Assembly: GCF_018881855.1 (NCBI RefSeq)
Contig: NZ_JACVPN010000005.1
Span: 62,001 to 126,000 of the forward strand
DNA length: 64,000 bases
Reading direction: 5' to 3'
DNA from: Polynucleobacter sp. MWH-Berg-3C6
Lineage (GTDB): Bacteria; Pseudomonadota; Gammaproteobacteria; Burkholderiales; Burkholderiaceae
This document shows, piece after piece, positions 53,300 through 61,677 of the stretch. The notes beneath the pieces were generated by a model. It saw only the letters and a program-made list of their open reading frames with translations, was not told the origin of the DNA and searched no databases. The number at the start of each line of letters is the position of its first letter. Positions within the stretch are counted from its first letter, which is position 1. Both the position numbers and the translations under genes were made by a program.

Positions 53300-54020
53300 A
53301 AAACACTCAATCGTAGAAATTTGGGTTTACCTATCGGGCAGCCCACTCTTTGCACTCTTTCTTACCTTAGCGGCCTATCAAGTCGGGCTAACTATTTATA
53401 AATATGCCAAGCAAAATCCACTGGCTAATCCCGTAGCCATTGCCATCGTCCTAGTCGCTTGCATCATTCAATTTATCGAGATGCCCTACTCAACCTACTT
53501 TGAGGGCGCACAGTTTATCCACTTCTTATTAGGTTCAGCAACGGTATCCCTAGCCATACCAATTTACCGAGGACTTGCCAGCCTCAAGGGTCGCTCCATT
53601 CCGCTAATTGTTTCATTAGCTACCGGCGGTCTGGTTTCTATAGCTAGTGGGGTTGGTATCGCAAGTCTGCTGGGCGCTGACTCGAGCATCACTGGAGCAA
53701 TGTACCCCAAATCCGTTACAGCGCCAATCGCCATGGGGATTGCGGAACGTATTGGGGTATCGCCAACGCTCACTGCCATCTTTGCGGTCAGCACCGGTAT
53801 TTTAGGAGCGATCTTGGCGCCCTTTGTTTTAAATGTGCTGGGTATGAAAGCCTGGTGGCAAAGAGGCTTTGCAATTGGTATTGGTGCGCATGGCATCGGC
53901 ACCTCAAGAGCATTTAGCATCCATCCTGAAGCAGGAACTTATGCAAGCCTAGCAATGGGCATGAATGGCGTGATTAGTGCTGTGGCAATACCAGTGATCT
54001 ATCACTTATTTAATCAATGA
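53292..54020 (+). CDS. lrgB: LrgB-family membrane protein
   Basis: 242 residues with several membrane helices and the family block AMYPKSVTAPIAMGIAERIG plus GIGAHGIGTSRAF. Partner of the LrgA-like protein. Its stop lies 15 bases from the convergent Bug gene. Confidence 0.87.
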   Translation: MSEKHSIVEIWVYLSGSPLFALFLTLAAYQVGLTIYKYAKQNPLANPVAIAIVLVACIIQFIEMPYSTYFEGAQFIHFLLGSATVSLAIPIYRGLASLKGRSIPLIVSLATGGLVSIASGVGIASLLGADSSITGAMYPKSVTAPIAMGIAERIGVSPTLTAIFAVSTGILGAILAPFVLNVLGMKAWWQRGFAIGIGAHGIGTSRAFSIHPEAGTYASLAMGMNGVISAVAIPVIYHLFNQ

Positions 54021-54035
54021 CTCTCTTGAACTGCA

Positions 54036-55013
54036 TTACTCAGATTTAATGAGCGCAGCCTTCACAATCGGCGCAAAACGAACCAAATCACCTTTGATCT
54101 GTTCACCAAATTTATCAGGCGTACCAGGGGCTGGAAAAATACCCATAGCCAAAAGCTTTGCCTTACCCTCGGGTGAATTCAAAATCTCGTTTAAAGCTTG
54201 ATTCAACTTAGCAATGATTGGTTTAGGTGTTTTTGCTGGAGCCAATAAACCAACCCAATCATCAATCACGAAGTCTTTAACACCACTTTCAATAAAAGTT
54301 GGAACATCGGGCATGCTCGGGCTTCGCTTTGCACTAGAAACGGCAATGGCTTTTATCCTTCCTGTAGCAACGTACTGATTTGCTCCGGCAACAGCTGTAT
54401 ACACCAAGGGAATATTGCCTCCCAGCAAATCAAGCAGTGCCTGCCCACCACCCTTGTATGGAATATGGACTAAATTGGCGCCCGATTTTTGCTTAAACAA
54501 TTCACCGGCAATATGAGGCGTTCCGCCAGATCCAGATGTTCCGTAAGACAAGCCATTGGGATCTTTTTTAGAGATCGCAATCACATCTGCCAAAGTCTTA
54601 CCCTGAAAATCATTATTCGCTACGATGATCAAAATAGCATCGCCAATTTTTCCAATCGGCGCAAAGTCTTTGACGCTATCAAAAGGAACTTTATCAAACA
54701 GCGATGGATTAATAGACAGAGTGCCAGCGTAACCCAATAGCAGGGTATAACCATCTGGTTCTGCGGACGCTACCATTTGCGAGCCAATATTGCCTGATGC
54801 CCCTGGCTTATTATCCGCAATCACTTGTTGGCCAAGCTTCAATGAAAGTTGCTCTGCAATAAAACGGCCCGAGGTATCCGTAACCCCGCCTGGAGTAAAC
54901 GGAATAATTAAACGAATGGGCCGATTAGGATAGTTCGATTGCGCAAAGGCAGCTAATGAGAATGAAGCCGTAAGTAATGCGATGGCAAAGGAAAAATAAC
55001 GATGTAATTTCAT
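54036..55013 (-). CDS. Bug-type tripartite tricarboxylate solute-binding protein
   Basis: 325 residues with a signal peptide ending FAQ. It has the two-lobed Bug fold markers YPNRPIRLIIPFTPGGVTDT, GASGNIGSQMVA and VHIPYKGGGQALLDLLGG. It binds a small carboxylate in the periplasm. No TctA/TctB membrane genes are nearby, which is common for this expanded Burkholderiales family. Twenty bases after a PEP mutase/isocitrate lyase family gene. Confidence 0.9.
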   Translation of the reverse strand: MKLHRYFSFAIALLTASFSLAAFAQSNYPNRPIRLIIPFTPGGVTDTSGRFIAEQLSLKLGQQVIADNKPGASGNIGSQMVASAEPDGYTLLLGYAGTLSINPSLFDKVPFDSVKDFAPIGKIGDAILIIVANNDFQGKTLADVIAISKKDPNGLSYGTSGSGGTPHIAGELFKQKSGANLVHIPYKGGGQALLDLLGGNIPLVYTAVAGANQYVATGRIKAIAVSSAKRSPSMPDVPTFIESGVKDFVIDDWVGLLAPAKTPKPIIAKLNQALNEILNSPEGKAKLLAMGIFPAPGTPDKFGEQIKGDLVRFAPIVKAALIKSE

Positions 55014-55032
55014 AGCAGACCTTTATCCAGTT

Positions 55033-55908
55033 TTACTTCGTCTCAACAAAACGCTTCTCAAACTCCCAGACATCCTCAAAGCCCATTAATTTTGATAAAT
55101 CGCTGAAGTCATATAAATCTACTGGATTATTGATGGATGATCCAGAGTCTTTAAAGTGCTCATACACCTTGGTCATTGCCTGTACCGAAGCCAGTAACGC
55201 CGTTACTGGGAAGATCGCAATCTTATAACCCAACTGCTCTAACTCAACTTTAGATAGAACAGGGGTTCTTCCCTTCTCTACCATATTGGCGATCAAGGGA
55301 TGGTTTGGAAAGGTCTTGCCTATGCGATGCATTTCCTCTTGAGTCTCAGGTGACTCGATAAACAAAATATCTGCACCAGCGCGAGCATAAGCCTCGCCTC
55401 GGCGCAATGCTTCATCTAAGCCTAAGGTAGTTCTTGCATCGGTTCTGGCAATAATTTTGAAGTTGGGGTCCGTTCTTGATGCAACGGCAACTTCAATCTT
55501 CTTCACCATATCTTCCAGAGAAATGACTCTACGACCCGGGGTATGCCCACATTTTTTTGGGAACTCTTGATCTTCTAGTTGAATGGCCACTGCACCTGCA
55601 GCCTCATACCCTCGAATAGTATGGCGCACATTGAGTAAGCCACCATAACCGGTATCACCATCAGCAATTAAAGGGGTTTTGGCCATGCCAGCCATCGCAC
55701 TTACCCTCGCAACCATTTCTGTATAGGTTGCTAAACCAGCATCGGGCAATCCCAGTAATGAGGCAACAGCCCCATAGCCCGTCATGTAGAGCGCATCAAA
55801 ATTCATGCGATCCGCTAAACGCAATGAAACCATCTCATAAACACCAGGGGCAACGATCAATCCCGGCTTACCAAGTCGCTCATTAAATAAATCTCGCCGG
55901 GTAGTCAT
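55033..55908 (-). CDS. PEP mutase/isocitrate lyase superfamily enzyme
   Basis: 291 residues, a TIM barrel with the superfamily sites YMTGYGAVASLLGLPDAG, ADGDTGYGG, IQLEDQEFPKKCGH and ARTDART. Members include oxaloacetate decarboxylases, methylisocitrate lyases and carboxyphosphonoenolpyruvate mutases; the lid motif here is KKCGH, as in isocitrate lyase-type members. The exact substrate is not known. The neighbouring binding protein may deliver the substrate. Confidence 0.85.
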   Translation of the reverse strand: MTTRRDLFNERLGKPGLIVAPGVYEMVSLRLADRMNFDALYMTGYGAVASLLGLPDAGLATYTEMVARVSAMAGMAKTPLIADGDTGYGGLLNVRHTIRGYEAAGAVAIQLEDQEFPKKCGHTPGRRVISLEDMVKKIEVAVASRTDPNFKIIARTDARTTLGLDEALRRGEAYARAGADILFIESPETQEEMHRIGKTFPNHPLIANMVEKGRTPVLSKVELEQLGYKIAIFPVTALLASVQAMTKVYEHFKDSGSSINNPVDLYDFSDLSKLMGFEDVWEFEKRFVETK

Positions 55909-55936
55909 ATGTCTCCTAATTTTTTTCTTATTAATT

Positions 55937-56260
55937 TTAGGCAGCTAGCAATTGTGGGATGCGGGCGTGCTTTACTTTAGGTTTAATAGTCTTTCTTGCT
56001 TTCCATAGATCATAGGCCGACTGTTGCGCTAACCAAACGCTTGCGCTGCCACCATTTTTAATGCCAAGCCATGCCTCAATTCGAAGAGCCATCTCAGGAG
56101 AGATTGCGGCTCTAGCGTTTAATACTCGAGACAAAGCAGGACGAGTAACTCCCAACTGCTCAGCAGCAGTTGTCACAGTGATCCCAAGAGCTGGCAAGAC
56201 ATCATCTCGCAAGGTTATCCCTGGGTGTGGGGGGTTATACATTTTTCTCATTTTTAGCAT
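55937..56260 (-). CDS. higA: HigA-family antitoxin
   Basis: 107 residues with an XRE helix-turn-helix (VTTAAEQLGVTRPALSRVLN) following the PPHPGITLRDDVLP start typical of HigA. It neutralises HigB and usually represses its own operon. Starts at the TAATG overlap with the toxin gene. Confidence 0.93.
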   Translation of the reverse strand: MLKMRKMYNPPHPGITLRDDVLPALGITVTTAAEQLGVTRPALSRVLNARAAISPEMALRIEAWLGIKNGGSASVWLAQQSAYDLWKARKTIKPKVKHARIPQLLAA

Positions 56261-56538
56261 TAGTGATAGTCCTGATAATTTACCAAAACTGCATCCTCAC
56301 CTTCAACTTTAAAAGTTAGCCTCCAATTTTCACCAACAAGGATTGAAAAGTGACCGACTAATTTTCCTTTAAGCAGGTGAAGACGCCATCCCGGCAAATT
56401 TATATCCTCCCAAGAACTTGCTTCATTTAATTTAGCAAGCTGTCTAGCCAATCGAGGTGCATGCGAACTTTGTATGCCTGCCTTACTACCCGTTTCAAAA
56501 AATAATTGCAGCCCTTTATGGTGGAATGATTTGATCAT
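56260..56538 (-). CDS. higB: HigB-family mRNA interferase toxin
   Basis: 92 residues with the RelE-like HigB pattern (MIKSFHHKGLQLFFETGSK, LPGWRLHLLKG, NWRLTFKVEGEDAVLVNYQDYH). It cleaves ribosome-bound mRNA. Toxin-first gene order, as usual for higBA. Confidence 0.93.
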   Translation of the reverse strand: MIKSFHHKGLQLFFETGSKAGIQSSHAPRLARQLAKLNEASSWEDINLPGWRLHLLKGKLVGHFSILVGENWRLTFKVEGEDAVLVNYQDYH

Positions 56539-56547
56539 ACCATACTG

Positions 56548-56569
56548 TATAGCATAGCGTTACACTATA
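56548..56569. promoter_or_regulatory. Inverted repeat upstream of higBA
   Basis: TATAG and CTATA arms around 12 bases, just upstream of higB. It could be the HigA operator and overlaps a TATACA/TATAGT-like promoter element. Short arms, so tentative. Confidence 0.35.
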
Positions 56570-56601
56570 AAAGGGTTATGCAAGACACAAAATATTAGGG
56601 G

Positions 56602-57948
56602 TTAACTCACCTTCATCGCAGCATCCACCGCTTCACCTAGCACGCTACACAAGAACTCCACTTCTTCTGGTTTAGAAATAAATGGCGGGCCTACTGCAAT
56701 ACAGTCGCCCGCTACACGCACAAGAGCTCCACGTTCAATGCAAGCTTCTAGAACTTTCAAGGCACGTAGTCCAGGCTTACCTGGTACCGGCTCTAAATCG
56801 ATTGCACCTGATAAACCGAAGTTCCGAATATCCAAGATTCCTGATTTGCCTTTTAATGCATGCAAGCCATTTTCTAATACTGGCTCTAATGCTTTAGCGC
56901 GACTAACCAAGTCATCGGACTCAAAAATATCCAGCACTGCATGGGCAGCTGCGGTAGGTATTGGGTGACCTGAATAAGTGTAGCCATGGAAGAACTCAAT
57001 CGCTTGGTCTTGCCCACCATTACCGATAATGCTGTCATAGATGTCGCCACGTATAAGCACGCCGCCCATAGGGATCACGCCATTCGTAATCGCTTTAGCA
57101 AAGGTGATCATGTCAGGAGTGACACCAAAACGGTCGGCCCCAAAGTTAGCGCCTAAGCGACCAAAGCCAGTAATGACTTCATCAAAAATCAGCAAAATGC
57201 CGTGCTTGGTACAGATCTCACGAATCTTTTGCAAATAACCTTCTGGTGGCACGATGACACCTGTTGAACCTTGTACTGGCTCGAGAATGACTGCGGCAAT
57301 CGTATTGGCGTCATGTAAGGCAACGATCTTTTCTAATTCATCGGCAAGATGAGCGCCCCATGTAGGCTGACCTTTAGAAAAAGCCATTTGCGAAAGATTT
57401 AAGGTGTGCGGCAAATGATCTACACCAGGGATCATGAGGCTAGTAAACATTTTGCGATTGGCAACCATGCCACCTACGGAGATACCGCCCATTCCTACAC
57501 CGTGATACGCACGATCTCGACCAATCATGCGCACCCGGGAGGCGCTCCCCATCACGCGGTGATATCCAATCGCAATCTTGAGAGCGGTATCTACTGCTTC
57601 AGAGCCTGAATTGGTAAAAAAGACTTTATCCAAGCCCTTTGGTGCCATCTTGACAATTCGGCTTGCAAGACTGAAGGTGGCCTCGCTTGCCATCTGAAAG
57701 GCTGGGCAATAATCCATGGTTTCATATTGTTTGCTAATGGCTGCACCAATACGTGGATCAGCATGCCCCAAGGGTGAGCACCAAAGCCCAGAAAGACCAT
57801 CAAACAGCTTACGTCCATGATTGTCATAGTAGTAAGCTCCTTTGGCAGACTGCATCACCTTAGGGTTCTGATGGAAATAGCGATTTGGGGTAAAAGGCAG
57901 CCAATAGGATGACATGTCAATACCTGGGTTGTCTCTTGAAGTGGTCAT
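56602..57948 (-). CDS. Class III aminotransferase (omega-amino acid:pyruvate type)
   Basis: 448 residues from the ATG at 57948, which has AGAGAG upstream; a longer ORF upstream adds unlikely sequence. It has class III features: SSYWLPFTPNRYF start, FFTNSGSEAVDTALKIA, the YHGVGMGGISVGG loop and the PLP-Lys region FDEVITGFGRLG ... ITFAKAITNG. It moves amino groups from amines or omega-amino acids to pyruvate. The exact amine donor is unknown. Divergent from a Bug-type gene. Confidence 0.9.
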   Translation of the reverse strand: MTTSRDNPGIDMSSYWLPFTPNRYFHQNPKVMQSAKGAYYYDNHGRKLFDGLSGLWCSPLGHADPRIGAAISKQYETMDYCPAFQMASEATFSLASRIVKMAPKGLDKVFFTNSGSEAVDTALKIAIGYHRVMGSASRVRMIGRDRAYHGVGMGGISVGGMVANRKMFTSLMIPGVDHLPHTLNLSQMAFSKGQPTWGAHLADELEKIVALHDANTIAAVILEPVQGSTGVIVPPEGYLQKIREICTKHGILLIFDEVITGFGRLGANFGADRFGVTPDMITFAKAITNGVIPMGGVLIRGDIYDSIIGNGGQDQAIEFFHGYTYSGHPIPTAAAHAVLDIFESDDLVSRAKALEPVLENGLHALKGKSGILDIRNFGLSGAIDLEPVPGKPGLRALKVLEACIERGALVRVAGDCIAVGPPFISKPEEVEFLCSVLGEAVDAAMKVS

Positions 57949-58037
57949 TTGACTCTCTGTGAATATTTGTAAACTGCAATTTGAATATCTAATACTATAT
58001 AACTGATCAACCATTAGGACACAAAACGGAATCTGAT

Positions 58038-59036
58038 ATGAAATCACTGAAGCGCCCATTTTTTTCACTATTCCCCTTATTGCTCGGCTCTATCTATGCA
58101 CTTTTAGGCACGTCAGCGCTAGCTGCGCCTGATACTGATTGGCCTAAGAAACCGATAGTTGCTGTTCTATCCTTTCCTGCCGGCGGGTCCACTGATGTAT
58201 TTGCGCGGGCTGTGATGGCGCCACTGGGTGAAGCCCTAGGTCAATCAATTGTCATTGAGAACAAGCCTGGTGCTGGTGGCATGATTGGTTTGCAAGCAGC
58301 AGCTAAAGCTGCGCCTGATGGCTATACGATTCATTTCAGCGCAATGACAAATCAAACGATTTCTCAGGCCTTATTCAAAAATCCTCCTGCTGATTTGCGC
58401 AAAGACTTTGAGCCAGTTGCCCTAGTTGGAACAATCCCTCACTTAATTGTTATCAATCCAAGCGTCCCTGCAAAGAATCTTCCGGAATTAATTGCTTTCA
58501 TTAAATCTAAGAAGGGAGACTTTAATTACGCCTCGCAAGGCAATGGCAGCCTCTCGCATTTGGAGTCCACTCTTTTTATGCAACGTATCGGCGCAACTGG
58601 AACACATATTCCCTATAAAGGCAGCAGCTTTGCCCTACCTGATTTGATTGCTGGAAATACTTTGATGATGTTTGATAGCGTGACAGCTTCATTGCCCCAT
58701 ATTCAGAGCGGTAAGTTACGCCCGATTGCGATTGCTGCCGCAGAGCGCTCACCTCTCATGCCGAATGTTCCAACCCTAGGACAGGATGGCATGAAGCAGT
58801 TCGATGTTGAGAACTTCTATGCAGTTTTTGCTCCCAAAGCGACACCACCAGCGATCGTTGCAAAACTTGAACGAGAAATTCGTAAGATCTTAACGAATCC
58901 TGATTTCAAAGCACGTATGGCAGCTCAAGGTATTCATCCACAGTTTGCTAATTCTCAAAAATTGGCAGAGATCTCAGCTGAAGAGCATGCCAAATGGGAG
59001 AAAGTAGTAAAGTCAGCCAATATCAAAGTTGATTGA
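58038..59036 (+). CDS. Bug-type tripartite tricarboxylate solute-binding protein
   Basis: 332 residues with a signal peptide ending ALAA and Bug markers WPKKPIVAVLSFPAGGSTDVF, PGAGGMIGLQAAAKA and THIPYKGSSFALPDLIAG. It binds a carboxylate-like substrate; no TctAB partner is nearby. It is followed 27 bases later by the gamma-glutamyltransferase family gene. Confidence 0.9.
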   Translation: MKSLKRPFFSLFPLLLGSIYALLGTSALAAPDTDWPKKPIVAVLSFPAGGSTDVFARAVMAPLGEALGQSIVIENKPGAGGMIGLQAAAKAAPDGYTIHFSAMTNQTISQALFKNPPADLRKDFEPVALVGTIPHLIVINPSVPAKNLPELIAFIKSKKGDFNYASQGNGSLSHLESTLFMQRIGATGTHIPYKGSSFALPDLIAGNTLMMFDSVTASLPHIQSGKLRPIAIAAAERSPLMPNVPTLGQDGMKQFDVENFYAVFAPKATPPAIVAKLEREIRKILTNPDFKARMAAQGIHPQFANSQKLAEISAEEHAKWEKVVKSANIKVD

Positions 59037-59063
59037 TCCTTTAATAAAAATAAATAAGCCTCT

Positions 59064-60653
59064 ATGTTGATTTCTCCTCCCTTTAGCGGTGGTCGTGCAC
59101 CTGTCATCGCCAGAAACACTGTTGCTAGCTCTCAACCTCTAGCTACACAAGCTGGTATTGAGGCTCTACAAAATGGTGGCAATGCAGTAGATGCTGCATT
59201 GGCTACTGCCATTACCCTAACGGTTGTAGAGCCTACGATGAATGGCTTAGGCGGCGATAGCTTTGCCATTCTCTGGGACGGCAAAAAGCTCCACGGCTTA
59301 AATGCCTCTGGTCGTGCCCCTGCCGCTTGGACGCCAGAACATTTTTCTGGCAAATCGGCAATGGATCTGATTGGTTGGAATACTGTTACTGTTCCAGGCA
59401 TGGTTGCTGGTTGGGTTGAGTTATCGAACAAATTCGGCAAGCTTCCTTTTGCACAATTATTTAAGCGTGCAATTGATTATGCGGAAAATGGCTTTCCAGT
59501 ATCGCCAGTAATTGCACGCCAATGGCGCGAAGCAATTCCGATTCTGAAGAATCAGCCCGGCTTTGCAGAATCCTTTCTGATTGGTGGCAAATCTCCTCAA
59601 GCTGGACAAATCTGGAAATTTCCCGAGCAAGCTAAAACCTTAAAAGAGATTGCTGCAACGGAAGGCCAATCTTTTTATAAAGGGGCACTCGCTCAAAGCA
59701 TGGTCGACTTTGCAAAGTCTACTGGTGGTTGTTTTTCTATGCAAGACTTTGCAGATAACAAACCTGAGTGGGTTGAACCTCTGGCATTGGATTATGGTGA
59801 TTACACCCTCCACGAGATTCCTCCTAATGGCTCTGGCATTGCTGCACAGATCGCTTTAGGTATTTTGGAAGCTGCAAACGTGAAGCAATATCCAGCAAAC
59901 TCTGCTCAGCGTATTCATCTACAAGTAGAAGCCATGCGGATCGCCTTTGCTGATGCATATGAATATGTCTCCGATGCGCGCTCTATGACTATGCCCGTGA
60001 GCTCATTACTCAATAGAGAATATTTGGCCAGCCGTGCTTCACTGATTGATCACAATAAAGCCGGAACCTATGGTCCTGGTGATCCGCACTCTGGTGGCAC
60101 AGTCTATCTTTGCGCTGCAGATGAATCTGGCATGATGATTTCATACATCCAGTCAAACTTTAAGGGCTTTGGTTCTGGTGTTGTTGCGCCAGGCGGAATT
60201 GCATTTCATAACCGCGGCATGAGCTTTAGCCTCAAAGATGGCCACCCCAATCAAGTTGCCCCAGGCAAGCGCCCTTTCCATACGATCCTGCCTGCCTTCT
60301 TAACAAAAGATGGCAAACCCACAATGGCATTTGGTGTGATGGGCGGCAATATGCAGCCCCAAGGGCATATTCAATTTGCAATGCGCTTCATCGACGAATA
60401 CCTCAACCCTCAAGCATGCTCTGATGCTCCGCGCTGGAGAATCGATGATTTAGGAAAGCTGACTGTTGAGGCGGCAATGCCAGAATATATTATTGAGGGC
60501 CTCAAAAATATGGGTCACGAAGTAACGGTGATGCCTGCCAATAGTTTAGATTTTGGCAGCGCTCAAGCAATTGCCAAGATTAGTGATGAATCTGACTCTG
60601 CTTATATTGCTGGTAGCGATCATCGTAGGGATGGGTTGGCGGCTGGGTTTTAG
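59064..60653 (+). CDS. Gamma-glutamyltransferase family protein
   Basis: 529 residues, an Ntn-hydrolase precursor. The cleavage and nucleophile Thr346 is in HSGGTVYLCAADESG; the LGGDSFAI block and the late GVMGGNMQPQGH block match the family. It has no signal peptide, unlike classical periplasmic Ggt, which suggests a cytoplasmic or acylase-type member. It may act on a gamma-glutamyl or acyl-amide substrate brought in by the neighbouring binding protein; that is inference. Confidence 0.9.
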   Translation: MLISPPFSGGRAPVIARNTVASSQPLATQAGIEALQNGGNAVDAALATAITLTVVEPTMNGLGGDSFAILWDGKKLHGLNASGRAPAAWTPEHFSGKSAMDLIGWNTVTVPGMVAGWVELSNKFGKLPFAQLFKRAIDYAENGFPVSPVIARQWREAIPILKNQPGFAESFLIGGKSPQAGQIWKFPEQAKTLKEIAATEGQSFYKGALAQSMVDFAKSTGGCFSMQDFADNKPEWVEPLALDYGDYTLHEIPPNGSGIAAQIALGILEAANVKQYPANSAQRIHLQVEAMRIAFADAYEYVSDARSMTMPVSSLLNREYLASRASLIDHNKAGTYGPGDPHSGGTVYLCAADESGMMISYIQSNFKGFGSGVVAPGGIAFHNRGMSFSLKDGHPNQVAPGKRPFHTILPAFLTKDGKPTMAFGVMGGNMQPQGHIQFAMRFIDEYLNPQACSDAPRWRIDDLGKLTVEAAMPEYIIEGLKNMGHEVTVMPANSLDFGSAQAIAKISDESDSAYIAGSDHRRDGLAAGF

Positions 60654-60667
60654 AGTATTTGGCAGTA

Positions 60668-60829
60668 TTACCAAATCCAGTTCTTGTCATCTTCATTCAA
60701 AAAATCCCATAAGAGCAATGGCAACATTTCATCATCAGATAACATCTCTTCACTTAATTTTTGGATATCCGCTTGTTCTTGCCTCGATAAATTAGGCACC
60801 TCTTGAGTCTTTCCAATGCTTGTTGTCAA
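60668..60829 (-). CDS. Small acidic protein, possibly real
   Basis: 53 residues from a TTG at 60829, preceded by AAGGAG at a 5-base spacing. It is acidic and helical with a Trp-rich end (DFLNEDDKNWIW). It faces the toxin-like gene divergently. The strong ribosome site is the best evidence; no family recognised. Confidence 0.45.
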   Translation of the reverse strand: MTTSIGKTQEVPNLSRQEQADIQKLSEEMLSDDEMLPLLLWDFLNEDDKNWIW

Positions 60830-60944
60830 ACTATCTCCTTTTTCTGACAACTAATTTAACAAAAGAAAGAACTCATTTTTGTTAAGTGATGAAAGCCCAT
60901 CTTCATAAAGATGCCTTCCCTTTGAATCTTGATGAAAGAGTCAT

Positions 60945-60977
60945 GCCTGTTAAAATACGTATATACAAAATACAGGC
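60945..60977. promoter_or_regulatory. Long dyad upstream of BrnT-like gene
   Basis: GCCTGT (60945-60950) and ACAGGC (60972-60977) flank an AT-rich core containing ATACGTAT. It lies 6 bases before the gene start and overlaps its ribosome site and probably its promoter. An autoregulatory operator is likely. Confidence 0.5.
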
Positions 60978-60983
60978 AAATCA

Positions 60984-61277
60984 ATGCAAAACCTCATCAT
61001 TAGTCCTGAAATTGAACAAAAATTAGCTAGAAAACATGGACTCAAACGCACCGATATAGAGCAATGCTTTAGAAATAGGCTGCGATCTTACCTAATAGAT
61101 ACAAGGCTTGAACATCTCACTGACCCCTTAACTGAATGGTTCATATCGGAAAATGATCGGGGCGACCTGATTAAGGTGGTGTGCATTTTTGAAAATGGGC
61201 TGATTTTCATAAAAAGTGCCTTTACTCCAAATGAGATTGAAATTAGTATATACAATACGATGTCAGTACCCTGCTAA
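60984..61277 (+). CDS. BrnT-like toxin
   Basis: 97 residues with the small alpha/beta pattern of BrnT-like proteins (EQKLARKHGLKRTDIEQCF, LTEWFISENDRGDLIKVVCIF, FIKSAFTPNEIEI). BrnT toxins are RelE-fold RNases paired with BrnA; related proteins are often misnamed ADP-ribosyl-dinitrogen reductase hydrolases. A CopG/BrnA-like gene follows. Confidence 0.7.
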   Translation: MQNLIISPEIEQKLARKHGLKRTDIEQCFRNRLRSYLIDTRLEHLTDPLTEWFISENDRGDLIKVVCIFENGLIFIKSAFTPNEIEISIYNTMSVPC

Positions 61278-61323
61278 AAGAAGCGTTTCTCTCAAAATGA
61301 CTCTATTTAGAAACAAGGAATTT

Positions 61324-61674
61324 ATGGCAACAAAAAACAAAATAATAAAAGTAAAAAATACGGCAGAGGCCTGGGAAAGCGGTGAATTAGGTCGAGAGAT
61401 CAAGTACGCCATAGCTGTTGATAAAAAAATTGGCACTCAAATTGATGACGCTCTAGGACTGCAGATGATCTCCATTCGACTTGAAAAGGACTTAATCGAG
61501 TCTTATAAGCTTTTGGGCACAAAATATGACCTTGGCTACCAACCACTTATGCGTGAGGCCTTAAAGAGGTTTGTTGAGGGTGAGTTTAAGTTGATTGCTA
61601 GCGAAGCTCTTGAAAAGCAAAAAGCAGCAAAGCCGAAGGTTCAGACCATTAGAAGAGTAAGAAAAGTTGCTTGA
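61324..61674 (+). CDS. BrnA-like antitoxin
   Basis: 116 residues from the ATG at 61324, which has AAGGAA upstream; the longer open frame before it is unlikely to be translated. The C-terminal half has a CopG/ribbon-helix-helix-like MISIRLEKDLIESYKLLG segment. The Lys/Arg-rich tail is DNA-binding-like. Likely neutralises and represses the preceding toxin. Confidence 0.68.
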   Translation: MATKNKIIKVKNTAEAWESGELGREIKYAIAVDKKIGTQIDDALGLQMISIRLEKDLIESYKLLGTKYDLGYQPLMREALKRFVEGEFKLIASEALEKQKAAKPKVQTIRRVRKVA

Positions 61675-61677
61675 ACC

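Noticed and set aside
56602..58068. Longer N terminus (488 residues) for the class III aminotransferase
   Set aside because: The first 40 residues overlap the divergent gene's leader and lack family similarity; the ATG at 57948 has a ribosome site.
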